A stretch of 64,000 nt of DNA, taken from Nocardioidaceae bacterium SCSIO 66511 (GTDB taxonomy: Bacteria > Actinomycetota > Actinomycetes > Propionibacteriales > Nocardioidaceae). The stretch is taken from assembly GCA_023100825.1 (NCBI GenBank), contig CP095846.1, positions 1,984,001 through 2,048,000 of the forward strand, in the 5' to 3' direction. A program made the translations under genes and the position numbers. The notes under the pieces were generated by a model. The model was not told where the DNA came from. It saw nothing but the letters and a program-made list of their open reading frames with translations, and did not search any database. Each line of letters begins with the position of its first letter. Within the stretch, counting starts at the first letter, position 1. Of this stretch, positions 7,062-15,549 are shown piece after piece.

Positions 7062-9641
7062 CTACGGGATGTCGAGGCTCAACGGCTCCACGTCCGCGTC
7101 GGCCAACATCGCGGGCAGCTCACGAACCCAGCCGGCGGGATCCGCCGACGCACGACGCCCGGACGGTACGTAGACCGTCGCCGTATCGCCCGACCGTGCA
7201 ATCCGTACCGTCTGAGCGTGGTCGCGGAGCAGGTCGGCGGCGGCATCGGCGTCCGAGCTCGCCACCCGGACCGCGACAACGGCGTCGTGCGGCCGGTTGA
7301 GTGCTTCGGCGGCCTTGCGTGCCTCGGTGACATCGGCGGACCTGGCTGCCGACCCCGCGCGCGGTGCGAATCCGGCGTCTCGCGCCTGGGTGCCGCGTGA
7401 GGTCAGGATCGCGTTGTACAGCAGACGTGCGGTGCCGTCGGAGAACGCTCGGAAGTTCGGATCGGAGGAGAACACCGTGACGTCTCCGCTCCCGACCGGC
7501 TCGCTGATCTCGAACGCCGTCTCGCCGATCTCCTCGGCACCCTCCTGGTAACCGGACACGTACCAGTCGGCGGAGTCCGCGGCCGGGTACGCCGCGACGA
7601 CGCTCGCCGGGTCGGACGCCGTCATCACCGGGTCGGAGTTGTACATCACCCAGTCATCGGATCCGACACCCTTGGTGAGCGGCGAGTTGCCCTCGACGCC
7701 GGTGCGGAAGAGCGTGCCGGGAGCCTGACCGGTCGGCTCGGTGAGCACCGCGGTGGAGAGCCCGAGCTGCGCGGCGAGTTGGGTGCCGCCCTGCCACCCG
7801 ATCAGATGACCACCGTCGCTGACCCAGGCTCGCAGCGCATCGGCGCCGTCCGCACCGATCAGGTCGGCCATGGTCTCGGCATCTGTGTCGGGGACGATGA
7901 GCGTGTCGAGGCTCGACAAGGTCGACTCAGAGACCTGCGCCGGTCGTACGTCGACGTGCGGGATCTCCCAGTCACGGTCGAGGCGCCAGCGCAGCCAGCC
8001 CGCGCTCTGCGAGGGGCGGAACGGGCTGGAGTCGCGACTGAGCACGCCGACCGCGGCCAGTTTGCCGGGCAGCGGCATCGGGCGAACGCGCTGTCGGGGC
8101 AGCAGCTCGAGCGCGGACGCCTTGACCTTCGAGCCGGTGTAGCCGCCTTCGAGGTTCGACAGCAAGGCCATGCTCCAGCCGCTGACATCGTAGAAGTACG
8201 GGAACGGTACGTAGGTGTTCTCGTTCAGCATCGCCTGCACCCAGTGCTTCTCGGCCTGGGCAAGCGGCACCCAGTACGTGCCGCGCTGCATGGTCGCCGC
8301 GGCCGGCGCGCGGCCGTACTCCCGGAAGTCGGAGACGCGCACCGGTTTGGTGAGGCGATAGACCTTGACGCCGGCATCCTGCAACCGCTGGATCACGACG
8401 GAGAGGTCGCGCTGTTTGGCCTTCGTACCCGCGGAGAGGAAGTAGCCACAGACGCGCCGGCTCGGAACCGGTTGCTGCACGGTGTTGCCAGGGTTGAAGA
8501 CCTCGTTGGGTTCGAGGCGACACTGCTTGCCCTGCCGCTGCGCCTGCACATAGCTGCGATGCCAGTCGGTCAGCACGCTCTTGCGATGGGTTGCACCCGC
8601 GTAGAGCGAGGAGATTCCCGACAGGTAGTGCTTGCGCGTCTGCGCGGGGTACGTGGCGGCCTGTCCGACCTCGAAGGTCATCCCGGCCGCGCCGAACTGC
8701 GTCGTCGGGACGGTGTCGCCGTAGCCCTGGAAGAACAGGTCGTAGCCGGACTCGTACGTCTCGAACTCGAGGCCCTCCGAGGTGAACGACGCCGCATTGG
8801 CAGCGCCGTAGAGGTTGTTGACCCAGTTGACCGACTGGCTCGACGTCTCGTGGTACGTCGGATCGGTGTTGGGCGGGAAGAAGTAGCCGTCACCGCCCAT
8901 GCCGTGCTCGTCGATGAACAGCTGCGGCGGGAACTTGCGCAGCAGTGCGAGTTTCGCGTTGGTCTCGGGCTGCGTCTGTGCGAACCAGTCGCGGTTCATG
9001 TCGAAGGCGTAGCTGTTCTCGCGGGTATCAGCCGTACGGCCGTCGGGGTTCTGGCTGGGCATGAAGCCGACGAGTGCGTTCTTGGCGACCTTCTTGGCCA
9101 CACAGTCGGTGCGGTCGGCGAGTTCGTACATGATCTGCAGACCCGCGTCTCCCGCGGCGGGTTCGTTGCCGTGCACGTTGCCGGTGAGCCAGAGGATCGC
9201 GGGCATCCGCTTGGCGATGGCCTTCGCCTGACCCTTCGGCAGGTTTGGGTCACGGAGCTTCGCGGCGTCGCGGGAGATCCGCTTGAGTGCCGCGGGCTTG
9301 ACGTTGCCACTCGTACTGAGCAGCGCGTACTTCAGCGCCGTACCTCTGGACGTGTGTCCAGCGGTGCCGGTGACGACCTTGTCGCTGTTGCGGTCGATGA
9401 CGTTCATGTACCGATACAGCTGGCGAACGGTGGCCGGATGGTCGCCGAGCTCGAAACCCAACGACTCCTTCGGGCTCGGAACCTCGCCCGCATACTTCGG
9501 TGTGGTGGTGAGGACGCCGCACGGCGCGGACTGCTTATCGGCGCTCGGCGGGTCGGCGACCCCGGGGGACGTTCCCGCTGCGATTGCACCGCCGCCGATG
9601 ATCAGTGCTGCCGTTGCCAAGCCGATGCTGATCCGCCGCAT
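7062..9641 (-). CDS. Secreted M14-family zinc carboxypeptidase
   Basis: An 859-residue exported metallopeptidase. Residues 1-29 form a Sec signal peptide (MRRISIGLATAALIIGGG then AIAAGTSPGVA). The M14 zinc ligands are visible as His157 and Glu160 in GNVHGNEPAAGD and His246 in LFIDEHGMGGD, with the substrate-binding NPDG and MNRDW motifs between. The catalytic Glu lies in MTFEVGQAATYP. The C-terminal half (about residues 500-850) is an accessory region seen in large actinobacterial M14 proteins, with a glutamine-amidotransferase-like look. I chose the ATG at 9641 because the signal peptide starts there. It is monocistronic. A 10-base sequence identical to one lacI-gene operator lies 37 bases upstream of the start. 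Confidence 0.88.
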   Translation of the reverse strand: MRRISIGLATAALIIGGGAIAAGTSPGVADPPSADKQSAPCGVLTTTPKYAGEVPSPKESLGFELGDHPATVRQLYRYMNVIDRNSDKVVTGTAGHTSRGTALKYALLSTSGNVKPAALKRISRDAAKLRDPNLPKGQAKAIAKRMPAILWLTGNVHGNEPAAGDAGLQIMYELADRTDCVAKKVAKNALVGFMPSQNPDGRTADTRENSYAFDMNRDWFAQTQPETNAKLALLRKFPPQLFIDEHGMGGDGYFFPPNTDPTYHETSSQSVNWVNNLYGAANAASFTSEGLEFETYESGYDLFFQGYGDTVPTTQFGAAGMTFEVGQAATYPAQTRKHYLSGISSLYAGATHRKSVLTDWHRSYVQAQRQGKQCRLEPNEVFNPGNTVQQPVPSRRVCGYFLSAGTKAKQRDLSVVIQRLQDAGVKVYRLTKPVRVSDFREYGRAPAAATMQRGTYWVPLAQAEKHWVQAMLNENTYVPFPYFYDVSGWSMALLSNLEGGYTGSKVKASALELLPRQRVRPMPLPGKLAAVGVLSRDSSPFRPSQSAGWLRWRLDRDWEIPHVDVRPAQVSESTLSSLDTLIVPDTDAETMADLIGADGADALRAWVSDGGHLIGWQGGTQLAAQLGLSTAVLTEPTGQAPGTLFRTGVEGNSPLTKGVGSDDWVMYNSDPVMTASDPASVVAAYPAADSADWYVSGYQEGAEEIGETAFEISEPVGSGDVTVFSSDPNFRAFSDGTARLLYNAILTSRGTQARDAGFAPRAGSAARSADVTEARKAAEALNRPHDAVVAVRVASSDADAAADLLRDHAQTVRIARSGDTATVYVPSGRRASADPAGWVRELPAMLADADVEPLSLDIP

Positions 9642-9868
9642 GGTGCCCTCTCGTCCAGGTCCGTCGTACGCGCCGAAAAACGTTTCCGTGTGGTCGAACC
9701 CCGCGAGAGTCCAGGTCTGGACGTCCGAGCGTGAGCAACGTATCCCGGGCTCGAGCACTCGTCAATGCGGGCTCGACAGCGAATAGACAGGGGATAGGCA
9801 GCGGTCTGCGGGACGCTCGGGTGATCGATGTTGACTACCTGGAGGTGTGCGATGCCAACGGAATACGT

Positions 9869-10215
9869 GTTCGACTCGGCGTCACATCCGTACCGGTGGT
9901 CGCTGTCGTACCAGCGGGCATGGCAACGTGTCACGTTGCACGGCGTGTTTGCCGTGGGGAGCGGATGCTTGCCGTGCAGAGCGCGCGGGAAGTGGCGCTT
10001 CACCATGCTTACTTGGTAAACGACCACCACCGAATCGGCGAAAACCCAACAGAAACGGGAAAGTCGGCGACGAACCCCCAGGCCGAGGCTCGCGGCCCGC
10101 GTCGCCGCGTCTTTGCCCGGCCGTCGAGGTAGCAAGGCCGAAAGCGACGAGAAATCGGGCAGGCTGGTAGTCGCACCGAAAGCGCGGTTGAAGCCGGCAG
10201 CGGCGAGGGGTGACG
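9869..10215 (+). repeat. Dispersed palindromic repeat, copy 1 (core plus right arm)
   Basis: The core at 9869-10033 matches cores at 20.7, 30.8 and 58.0 kb: GTCACATCCGTACCGGTGGT at its start and ACCACCACCGA at its end. The right arm to about 10215 contains GTCGCCGCGTCTTTG and GGTAGTCGCACC, shared with copies 3 and 4, but no left arm is recognisable, so this copy looks truncated. It carries about 31 extra bases within the first hairpin region, including a duplicated GCCGTG segment, which shifts any reading frame. It fills most of the 766-base gap between the divergent M14 peptidase and lacI-type genes. The rest of the gap (9642-9868) shows no convincing gene. Confidence 0.8.
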
Positions 10216-10302
10216 CGGCGGGTTGACGCCGGAGGAGCCAATCTCCACCGGGGCCGTACGAGCAGAAGCCCGGAGCGATTCGCGTTCCGTAGGGGCAGGG
10301 CG

Positions 10303-10331
10303 TTGACAGCGCGAACCGCGAGGGTTAGATT
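10303..10331 (+). promoter_or_regulatory. Sigma-70-type promoter of the lacI-ABC-DraG operon
   Basis: TTGACA at 10303-10308 and TAGATT at 10326-10331 are separated by 17 bases, close to consensus. The predicted transcription start near 10338 lies immediately before a perfect operator palindrome, so bound repressor would block initiation. Confidence 0.75.
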
Positions 10332-10340
10332 CTGCGCAAT

Positions 10341-10356
10341 CCGTAAACGTTTACGG
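10341..10356. promoter_or_regulatory. LacI-family operator O1
   Basis: CCGTAAACGTTTACGG is a perfect 16-base palindrome with the central CG typical of LacI/GalR operators. It sits just downstream of the predicted transcription start and about 50 bases upstream of the LacI-type start codon, indicating autoregulation of the whole operon. Confidence 0.8.
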
Positions 10357-10375
10357 GCTTCGGCTCGGTCTGTCC

Positions 10376-10388
10376 TGTAAACGTTTCC
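10376..10388. promoter_or_regulatory. LacI-family operator O2 (half-degenerate)
   Basis: TGTAAACGTTTCC repeats the left half of O1 exactly (GTAAACGTTT) 35 bases downstream, which is a little over three helical turns. Two sites on one face could allow cooperative binding or a small loop. The sequence AAACGTTTCC also occurs at 9678-9687 before the M14 peptidase gene. Confidence 0.65.
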
Positions 10389-10407
10389 GACCTCCGGGAG
10401 AAGCACG

Positions 10408-11433
10408 ATGACGCAAGACCCCCATGCTGCGCCGACGATCCACACCGTCGCCGACGCCGCAGGCGTGTCTATCGCTTCGGTCTCCCGAGTCCTGAACGGA
10501 TTGACGACCAACGAGGAGACGATCCAGCGCGTACGCGCAGCTGTCGATGAGGTCGGGTACGTGCCCAACTCGGCGGCGAAGTCGCTGAAGACCAGCCAGA
10601 CCGGACAGATCGCGTTCGCGATGGAGAACATCGGCAACGCGGCGTATCTCGCAATGGTGCAGGCGATCCAGCCGGTGCTGCGTCAGGCGGGATACCGGCT
10701 GCTGTTGCACAGTACGAATGCCGACACCTCCGACGAGATCGACGTACTCCGCAGCCTCGGCCAGCGTTACGTCGACGGGTTGATCATGTGCCCGCTGCGG
10801 GTGACTCGTCGCCACCTCACCGAGCTCAAGCGCGCACAGTCGCCGGTCGTGGTGATCGGTCGGCTGCCCAAGTCCTGCCCCGTGGACAACGTCCATGTCG
10901 ACTCGCGTCCCGGCGTCGCCCGTGCGGTGGCGCACCTCGCCGAGCAGGGGCGTACCCGGATCGCATTGGTCGATGGGCCGCTCGACACCGTGCCGGGCAA
11001 GTCCCGGTACGCCGGCTACCAGGACGGTCTCGCCGAAGTGGGCATGACCGAGGACGCCGCTCGGGTCGCGTTCACTGACTTCACCGTCGAAGGGGGAGCG
11101 AAGGCGGCTGCCGAGATGTTGAAAGCCAAGCGGCCGCCGGACGCGTTCTTCGCGGCCAACGACTTGATGGCTCTCGGCGTCCTACAGGCGGTCCGCGAAG
11201 CCGGGCTCGACGTACCCGGCGACGTAGCCGTCGTCGGCATGGACGATACGGAGTTGGCGACCTCTTCGTGGCCGCCGCTGTCGAGTGTGTCGCTCGGCGC
11301 GCGCGAGCGTGGTCGGCTCGCGGCGGAGCTGCTGCTCGAGCGGCTGGCAAATCCCGGGCGTACACCGCACCGGATCAGCGTCGAGCCCGAACTCGTCGTA
11401 CGTGCGAGCTCCGGTACGGAGAGCACTCGATGA
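10408..11433 (+). CDS. LacI/GalR family repressor of the operon
   Basis: A 341-residue regulator with an N-terminal helix-turn-helix (TIHTVADAAGVSIASVSRVL, residues 11-30), a hinge helix ending near residue 60, and a periplasmic-binding-protein-like effector domain (LSQR-type RYVDGLIMCPL, AFFAANDLMALGVLQAVREA, VVGMDDTELATSSWPPLSSV). Members bind short CG-centred palindromes and are released by sugars. Two matching palindromes precede this gene, so it probably represses itself and the nine genes that follow. Its stop overlaps the first permease start (ATGA). The inducer is presumably the sugar or glycoside taken up by the operon's transporter. RBS GGGAGAAGC precedes the ATG. Confidence 0.93.
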   Translation: MTQDPHAAPTIHTVADAAGVSIASVSRVLNGLTTNEETIQRVRAAVDEVGYVPNSAAKSLKTSQTGQIAFAMENIGNAAYLAMVQAIQPVLRQAGYRLLLHSTNADTSDEIDVLRSLGQRYVDGLIMCPLRVTRRHLTELKRAQSPVVVIGRLPKSCPVDNVHVDSRPGVARAVAHLAEQGRTRIALVDGPLDTVPGKSRYAGYQDGLAEVGMTEDAARVAFTDFTVEGGAKAAAEMLKAKRPPDAFFAANDLMALGVLQAVREAGLDVPGDVAVVGMDDTELATSSWPPLSSVSLGARERGRLAAELLLERLANPGRTPHRISVEPELVVRASSGTESTR

Positions 11434-12332
11434 CCGCGACGACAGCGCCGACGGCACGCAAACCGTTCGTCGGCAACGGTGCCTGGCTGCTGCTCCTTCC
11501 TGCGCTGCTGCCGATCCTCGTCCTCAGCGTCTATCCGCTGTTGCGCGGCGTCTATCTCGGCTTCACCGACGCTCGCGCCGGCTACAACCTCCAGACGAAC
11601 TTCATCGGCCTCGACAACTACCGCGAGCTGTTGTCCGATGAGCTGTTCTGGGAGTCGTTCCGGATCGGACTGGTGTGGACGGTGTCGGTCACCGTGATCC
11701 AGTTCTTCCTCGCACTCGGCCTCGCTCTGCTCCTGAACCTCGACCTTCGGGGTCGCCTACTTGCCCGCACCCTTGCGGTCGTGCCGTGGGCGATGCCGCC
11801 CGTCGTCGTCGGCATCATGTGGTCGCTGGTGTACCGGCCGGATGCCGGTCTGCTGAACGAGATCCTGTACCGCGTCGGCCTCGAAGACCTCGGCGCGAAC
11901 TGGCTGGGGGAGTTTCACACCGCGCTTCCTGCCGTGATCGTGGTGGGCGTCTGGGCAGGCATGCCGGTCACGACGGTCGTGCTGCTGGCCTCACTACAGG
12001 GTGTTCCGCACGAGCTGCACGAAGCGGCGGCGATCGACGGAGCCAGTGCGTGGTCGCGGTTCAAGAACATCACCTGGCCGCATCTGCGCAGTGTGGTCGC
12101 CGCCATCACGACGTTGAACTTCATCTGGAACTTCAACTCGTTCGACCTCGTGTACGTCCTCACCAAGGGTGGCCCCGGCGGCAAGACGACGCTACCGATG
12201 CTGTTCGCGTACGACGAGGCGTTCCGCTACGGCAACTACGGGTACGCGGCCGCGCTCGGCAACGTGATGGTGCTGATCGTGCTGGTGTTCATCCTGATCT
12301 ACCTCCGCCGCCGGCTGAAGGAGTCCGCATGA
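11430..12332 (+). CDS. Carbohydrate ABC transporter permease, MalF/UgpA type
   Basis: A 300-residue inner membrane permease with six predicted helices. The cytoplasmic EAA loop that contacts the ATPase reads EAAAIDGASAWSRFKNITWP near residue 205, normal for carbohydrate uptake transporters of the CUT1 class. The start ATG overlaps the repressor stop by four bases. With the next gene it forms the heterodimeric channel of a sugar importer. No ATPase gene lies in the operon or anywhere nearby, so it probably borrows a shared MsiK-type ATPase encoded elsewhere, as is common in actinomycetes. Confidence 0.93.
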   Translation: MTATTAPTARKPFVGNGAWLLLLPALLPILVLSVYPLLRGVYLGFTDARAGYNLQTNFIGLDNYRELLSDELFWESFRIGLVWTVSVTVIQFFLALGLALLLNLDLRGRLLARTLAVVPWAMPPVVVGIMWSLVYRPDAGLLNEILYRVGLEDLGANWLGEFHTALPAVIVVGVWAGMPVTTVVLLASLQGVPHELHEAAAIDGASAWSRFKNITWPHLRSVVAAITTLNFIWNFNSFDLVYVLTKGGPGGKTTLPMLFAYDEAFRYGNYGYAAALGNVMVLIVLVFILIYLRRRLKESA

Positions 12333-13258
12333 GCACCGAAACGGCGAAGCCGGCGCGGGCGGTGAGCGATCCGGGTCGGTCGACCGCCACGCGCTCGCGG
12401 CGTCCGCGACGCCGCAACCCGATGAACCATGTGTCGCCAGGCGTACGCGCACTTCAGTACGCAGCCCTTGCGGCGTACCTGGTGTTCCTGGCGTTCCCAC
12501 TGCTGTGGATGCTCTCGACCGCGTTCGCCTCGCCCCAGGATCTCGTCGCGTTGCATCCCGGGATCATCCCCGACAACCCGACGCTCGACAATTTCGTCGA
12601 CGCGTTCACCGAGCAGGCGTTGGTGCGCTCGGCGTTCAACAGCCTGATCGTCGCGGTCGCGAGCGCCGCATTGACCGTCGTACTCGCGGTTCCGGCGGCG
12701 TACGCGTTGGTGCGGCTGCGCACGTGGATGACCAAGCCGGTGCTCGGTTGGGTGCTGCTCAGCCAGCTGTTCCCGTTCATCCTCGTGGTGATCCCGATCT
12801 TCCTGATGCTGCGTGACGCGCAGCTGGTCGATACGCGGATCGGCCTGATCCTGATCTACGTCGTGTGGATCATGCCGTTCGCCCTCTGGATGCTGCAGGG
12901 CTACGTGCGCGAGCTGCCGGTCGACCTCGAGGAGGCTGCGAGCATGGACGGCGCGGGGAGGGTTCAGATCCTGCGCGCGATCGTCTTCCCGCTGCTCCTG
13001 CCCGGCATCATCGCCACCACCCTGTTTGCGTTCATCACCGCTTGGAACGAGTTCTTCTTTGCACTGGTGCTGATCAAGAGCCCCGAGCTCGAGACGCTCC
13101 CGCTGACGCTCGCGCGATTCGTCGGTCTCGAAGGTGTCGCCCGTCTCGGCCCGCTCGCCGCCGGCTCGCTACTCGCAACGATCCCGAGCCTCGTCTTCTT
13201 CTCGTTCATTCAGCGCGGTCTCACCGGCGGACTGATGTCCGGTGCGACCAAGGGATAA
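12329..13258 (+). CDS. Carbohydrate ABC transporter permease, MalG/UgpE type
   Basis: A 309-residue permease, partner of the previous gene. The first 45 residues are unusually basic and polar (TRSRRPRRRNPMNHVSPG), then six hydrophobic helices follow. The EAA loop is EEAASMDGAGRVQILRAIVF near residue 205. The C-terminus QRGLTGGLMSGATKG is the signature end of CUT1 MalG-type permeases. It overlaps the preceding gene by ATGA and is separated from the binding-protein gene by 12 bases. The function is sugar or glycoside import; the specific substrate cannot be read. Confidence 0.93.
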   Translation: MSTETAKPARAVSDPGRSTATRSRRPRRRNPMNHVSPGVRALQYAALAAYLVFLAFPLLWMLSTAFASPQDLVALHPGIIPDNPTLDNFVDAFTEQALVRSAFNSLIVAVASAALTVVLAVPAAYALVRLRTWMTKPVLGWVLLSQLFPFILVVIPIFLMLRDAQLVDTRIGLILIYVVWIMPFALWMLQGYVRELPVDLEEAASMDGAGRVQILRAIVFPLLLPGIIATTLFAFITAWNEFFFALVLIKSPELETLPLTLARFVGLEGVARLGPLAAGSLLATIPSLVFFSFIQRGLTGGLMSGATKG

Positions 13259-13270
13259 GGAGCCCAACCC

Positions 13271-14551
13271 ATGAAATCAAGACTTCTCAGCGTCGTCGCG
13301 GTCAGTGCGGCCGTCGTTGGGCTGACCAGCGCATGTGGCGGTGACGACGGCTCGGGCGACGGAGGAAAGGTCGAGCTTCGGTTCCAGAGCCTCGCGTGGC
13401 AGGACGCATCGATCGCCGCCAACAAGGAGATCGTCGCCGAGTGGAACGACGAACACCCGGACGTCCAGGTGACCTACGACGGCGCCGAGTGGGACTCCGT
13501 ACACGACAAGCTGCTCACGGCCTTCGAGGGCGGTGACCCGCCGGACATCATCCATTACGAGGCATCGGCCGGACAGGTGTTCGCCGAAGGAGGCTATTTC
13601 GCGGACCTCGACCCGCTCCTCTCGGACGACTTCAAGTCCGGCATCGCCGACGATGTCTGGGACACCGTGAAGTACGACGACTACGGAACGGTCGGCGTAC
13701 CGTTTCTGATGGAGAACCGTCTTCCGATCGCCAACGCCACGCTGCTGAAGCAGGCGGGCGTCAAGATCCCGACGCCCGATGACCCGTGGACGTGGGACGA
13801 GTTCGCGGCGGCGGCAAAGAAGCTCACGAACGACGACACGTACGGCGTTGCGTTCCCGCTCGGTGATCCGGCAAACGCCATGGTCACGCTGTCGCAGAAC
13901 TTCGGCGGCGAGTACGTCGCCGACGGCCCCGAGATCTCGGCGGGCGACGAGGAGATCGAGGTACCCGAGCGTATTCACTCCATGCTGTACGACGACAAGA
14001 GCGCTTCGTCCGACACCGTCAGCTTGACCAGTACCGACGCGCTGCCCGGGTTCTTCGGCGGGAAGTACGCGATGGTCTTCGGCGCGACCTGGCTGCGCCA
14101 GCAGATGGTCGAGGAGTCTCCGGACGGCTTCGACTGGGTGACCATTCCACCGATCGAGGGCACCGAAGGCGCGACGCAGGCGGTCAACCCGCAGACCCTC
14201 TCGGTGGCCGCTCAGTCCGAGCATCCCGAGGAGGCCGCGGAGTTCATCGAGTTCTTCCTCGACGGCCAGAACATGGCCCGACTCGCCGAAGGCGACTGGC
14301 TCGTACCGACGAGTGACGATGCGCTCGACGCACTGCAGAAGCGGACCAACGGCAAGCAGGGATGGGATGTCGCGCTCGCGTCGGCAGATACGCTGACCGC
14401 CGCACCGTGGCGTCGTACGCCCGGTTTCCAGGAGTGGATGGACAAGATCGCGACGCCGGCGTTCCAGAAGTACTTCGGCGACGACATCGATGAGGACGAG
14501 CTCGTCTCCGAACTGGAGGACGGCAGCGACCTGTTGTCGGAGTCGCGTTGA
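13271..14551 (+). CDS. Extracellular solute-binding lipoprotein (family 1, sugar)
   Basis: A 426-residue ABC substrate-binding protein. The N-terminus is a lipoprotein signal with lipobox LTSAC, giving Cys22 as the lipidated residue, followed by a flexible Gly/Asp-rich linker. The body has the family 1 (MalE/UgpB-like) pattern: FEGGDPPDIIHYEASAGQVF near residue 80, VPFLMENRLPIANATLLKQA near 145 and PGFFGGKYAMVFGATWL near 260. The C-terminal tail is very acidic. AAGGAGCCCAACCC precedes the ATG. It captures the substrate outside the membrane and delivers it to the two preceding permeases. Its TTGA overlap with the next gene couples uptake to the glycohydrolases. Confidence 0.92.
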   Translation: MKSRLLSVVAVSAAVVGLTSACGGDDGSGDGGKVELRFQSLAWQDASIAANKEIVAEWNDEHPDVQVTYDGAEWDSVHDKLLTAFEGGDPPDIIHYEASAGQVFAEGGYFADLDPLLSDDFKSGIADDVWDTVKYDDYGTVGVPFLMENRLPIANATLLKQAGVKIPTPDDPWTWDEFAAAAKKLTNDDTYGVAFPLGDPANAMVTLSQNFGGEYVADGPEISAGDEEIEVPERIHSMLYDDKSASSDTVSLTSTDALPGFFGGKYAMVFGATWLRQQMVEESPDGFDWVTIPPIEGTEGATQAVNPQTLSVAAQSEHPEEAAEFIEFFLDGQNMARLAEGDWLVPTSDDALDALQKRTNGKQGWDVALASADTLTAAPWRRTPGFQEWMDKIATPAFQKYFGDDIDEDELVSELEDGSDLLSESR

Positions 14552-15549
14552 GTACGAACGGGCCGAGCAGAGAGCGTGCACGCGGTTGCCTGGCGGGACT
14601 GGCGGTCGGAGACGCGCTCGGCCGTCCGGCGGAGGGCATGGAGCCCGACGAGATCGCCGAGCGCTGGGGGCGCATCGAGGGGTACGTCGCCGACACGCCC
14701 CTCGGCAGTGACGACACGGAGTACGCGTTGCTCACGGCGAAGGCGCTGCTGACGTACCGGGAGAGGTTCAGCGCCGAGACCGTCGCGGATCTGTGGTACG
14801 CCGAGGTCGTGACGCAACGCGGAGGTTTCGCGGGCGGCGGCTTCAGCGAGATGGCTACGATCCGCAACCTCGAGCGCGGGCATCGGCCGCCGCGTTCGGG
14901 GCAGCACGCGCACGGTTGGAGCGACGGGCTCGCGATGCGGGTCGCGCCGATCGGCATCGTCGCGACGGGCGACCCGCAGGAGGCTGCGCGCTTGGCCGAG
15001 CAGGATGGCCTCGTCAGCCACAGCCACGAAGGTATCTACGCGGGCCAGGCAGTCGCTGCCGCGGTAGCGGTCGCGATGGACGGGGCCGACGCCGACCAGG
15101 CCTATGCCGCCGCGCTTGCGGCGGTGCCGGAGGACTCCTGGACGGCGCGAGACCTACGCCGCGGGCACGAGATCGTGCGTACCTCGCCGGACTGGTCGAC
15201 GGCAGGGCGAACGGCGGTCGCCGAGCTGGGCGTGCATCGTTACTACTGGGCAGACCTCGCACCCGAGGCGGTTGCATTGGCGTTCGTCGCCGTGCTGGCC
15301 GGTGCGGGTGACTTTCGCGAGACGGTCCTGAATGCGGTCAACCTCGGCCGCGACGCTGACACGATCGCGGCGATGGCCGGCGGTATCGCGGGCGCGATGA
15401 GCGGCATCGACGCGGTGCCCGCCGAGTGGCTGCCCGCCGTAGCTGTTGCTCCCGGCGTGTGCCTGCTGACGACGAAGGGGATGGATCCGATGGAGGTCGC
15501 CGACGACCTGTGCACACTGGCAGTCGAGTTGGGTGACGGGCGTGGCTGA
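14548..15549 (+). CDS. ADP-ribosylglycohydrolase (DraG/ARH) family protein, copy A
   Basis: A 333-residue all-helical DraG-family protein, starting at a TTG that overlaps the binding-protein stop. The dinuclear Mg site is intact: GLAVGDALG near residue 18, Asp55-Asp56-Thr57 in GSDDTEYAL, and Asp269/Asp271 in GRDADTIAAMAGGIAGA. Family members hydrolyse the bond between ADP-ribose, or a related ribosyl group, and an acceptor such as arginine or acetate; many family members have unassigned substrates. It lies in a sugar-uptake operon with two paralogues and a ribokinase-like gene, so I infer it cleaves an imported ribosyl-type glycoside rather than acting on modified proteins. No signal peptide, so cytoplasmic. 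Confidence 0.87.
   Translation: MSTNGPSRERARGCLAGLAVGDALGRPAEGMEPDEIAERWGRIEGYVADTPLGSDDTEYALLTAKALLTYRERFSAETVADLWYAEVVTQRGGFAGGGFSEMATIRNLERGHRPPRSGQHAHGWSDGLAMRVAPIGIVATGDPQEAARLAEQDGLVSHSHEGIYAGQAVAAAVAVAMDGADADQAYAAALAAVPEDSWTARDLRRGHEIVRTSPDWSTAGRTAVAELGVHRYYWADLAPEAVALAFVAVLAGAGDFRETVLNAVNLGRDADTIAAMAGGIAGAMSGIDAVPAEWLPAVAVAPGVCLLTTKGMDPMEVADDLCTLAVELGDGRG

Noticed and set aside
9852-10019. Small open frame MPTEYVFDSASHPYRW... of 55 codons with GGAGGT six bases before its ATG
   Set aside because: It runs straight into repeat copy 1, has no counterpart at the other three copies, and its sequence is just the translated repeat core. The ribosome-binding site match is probably chance.
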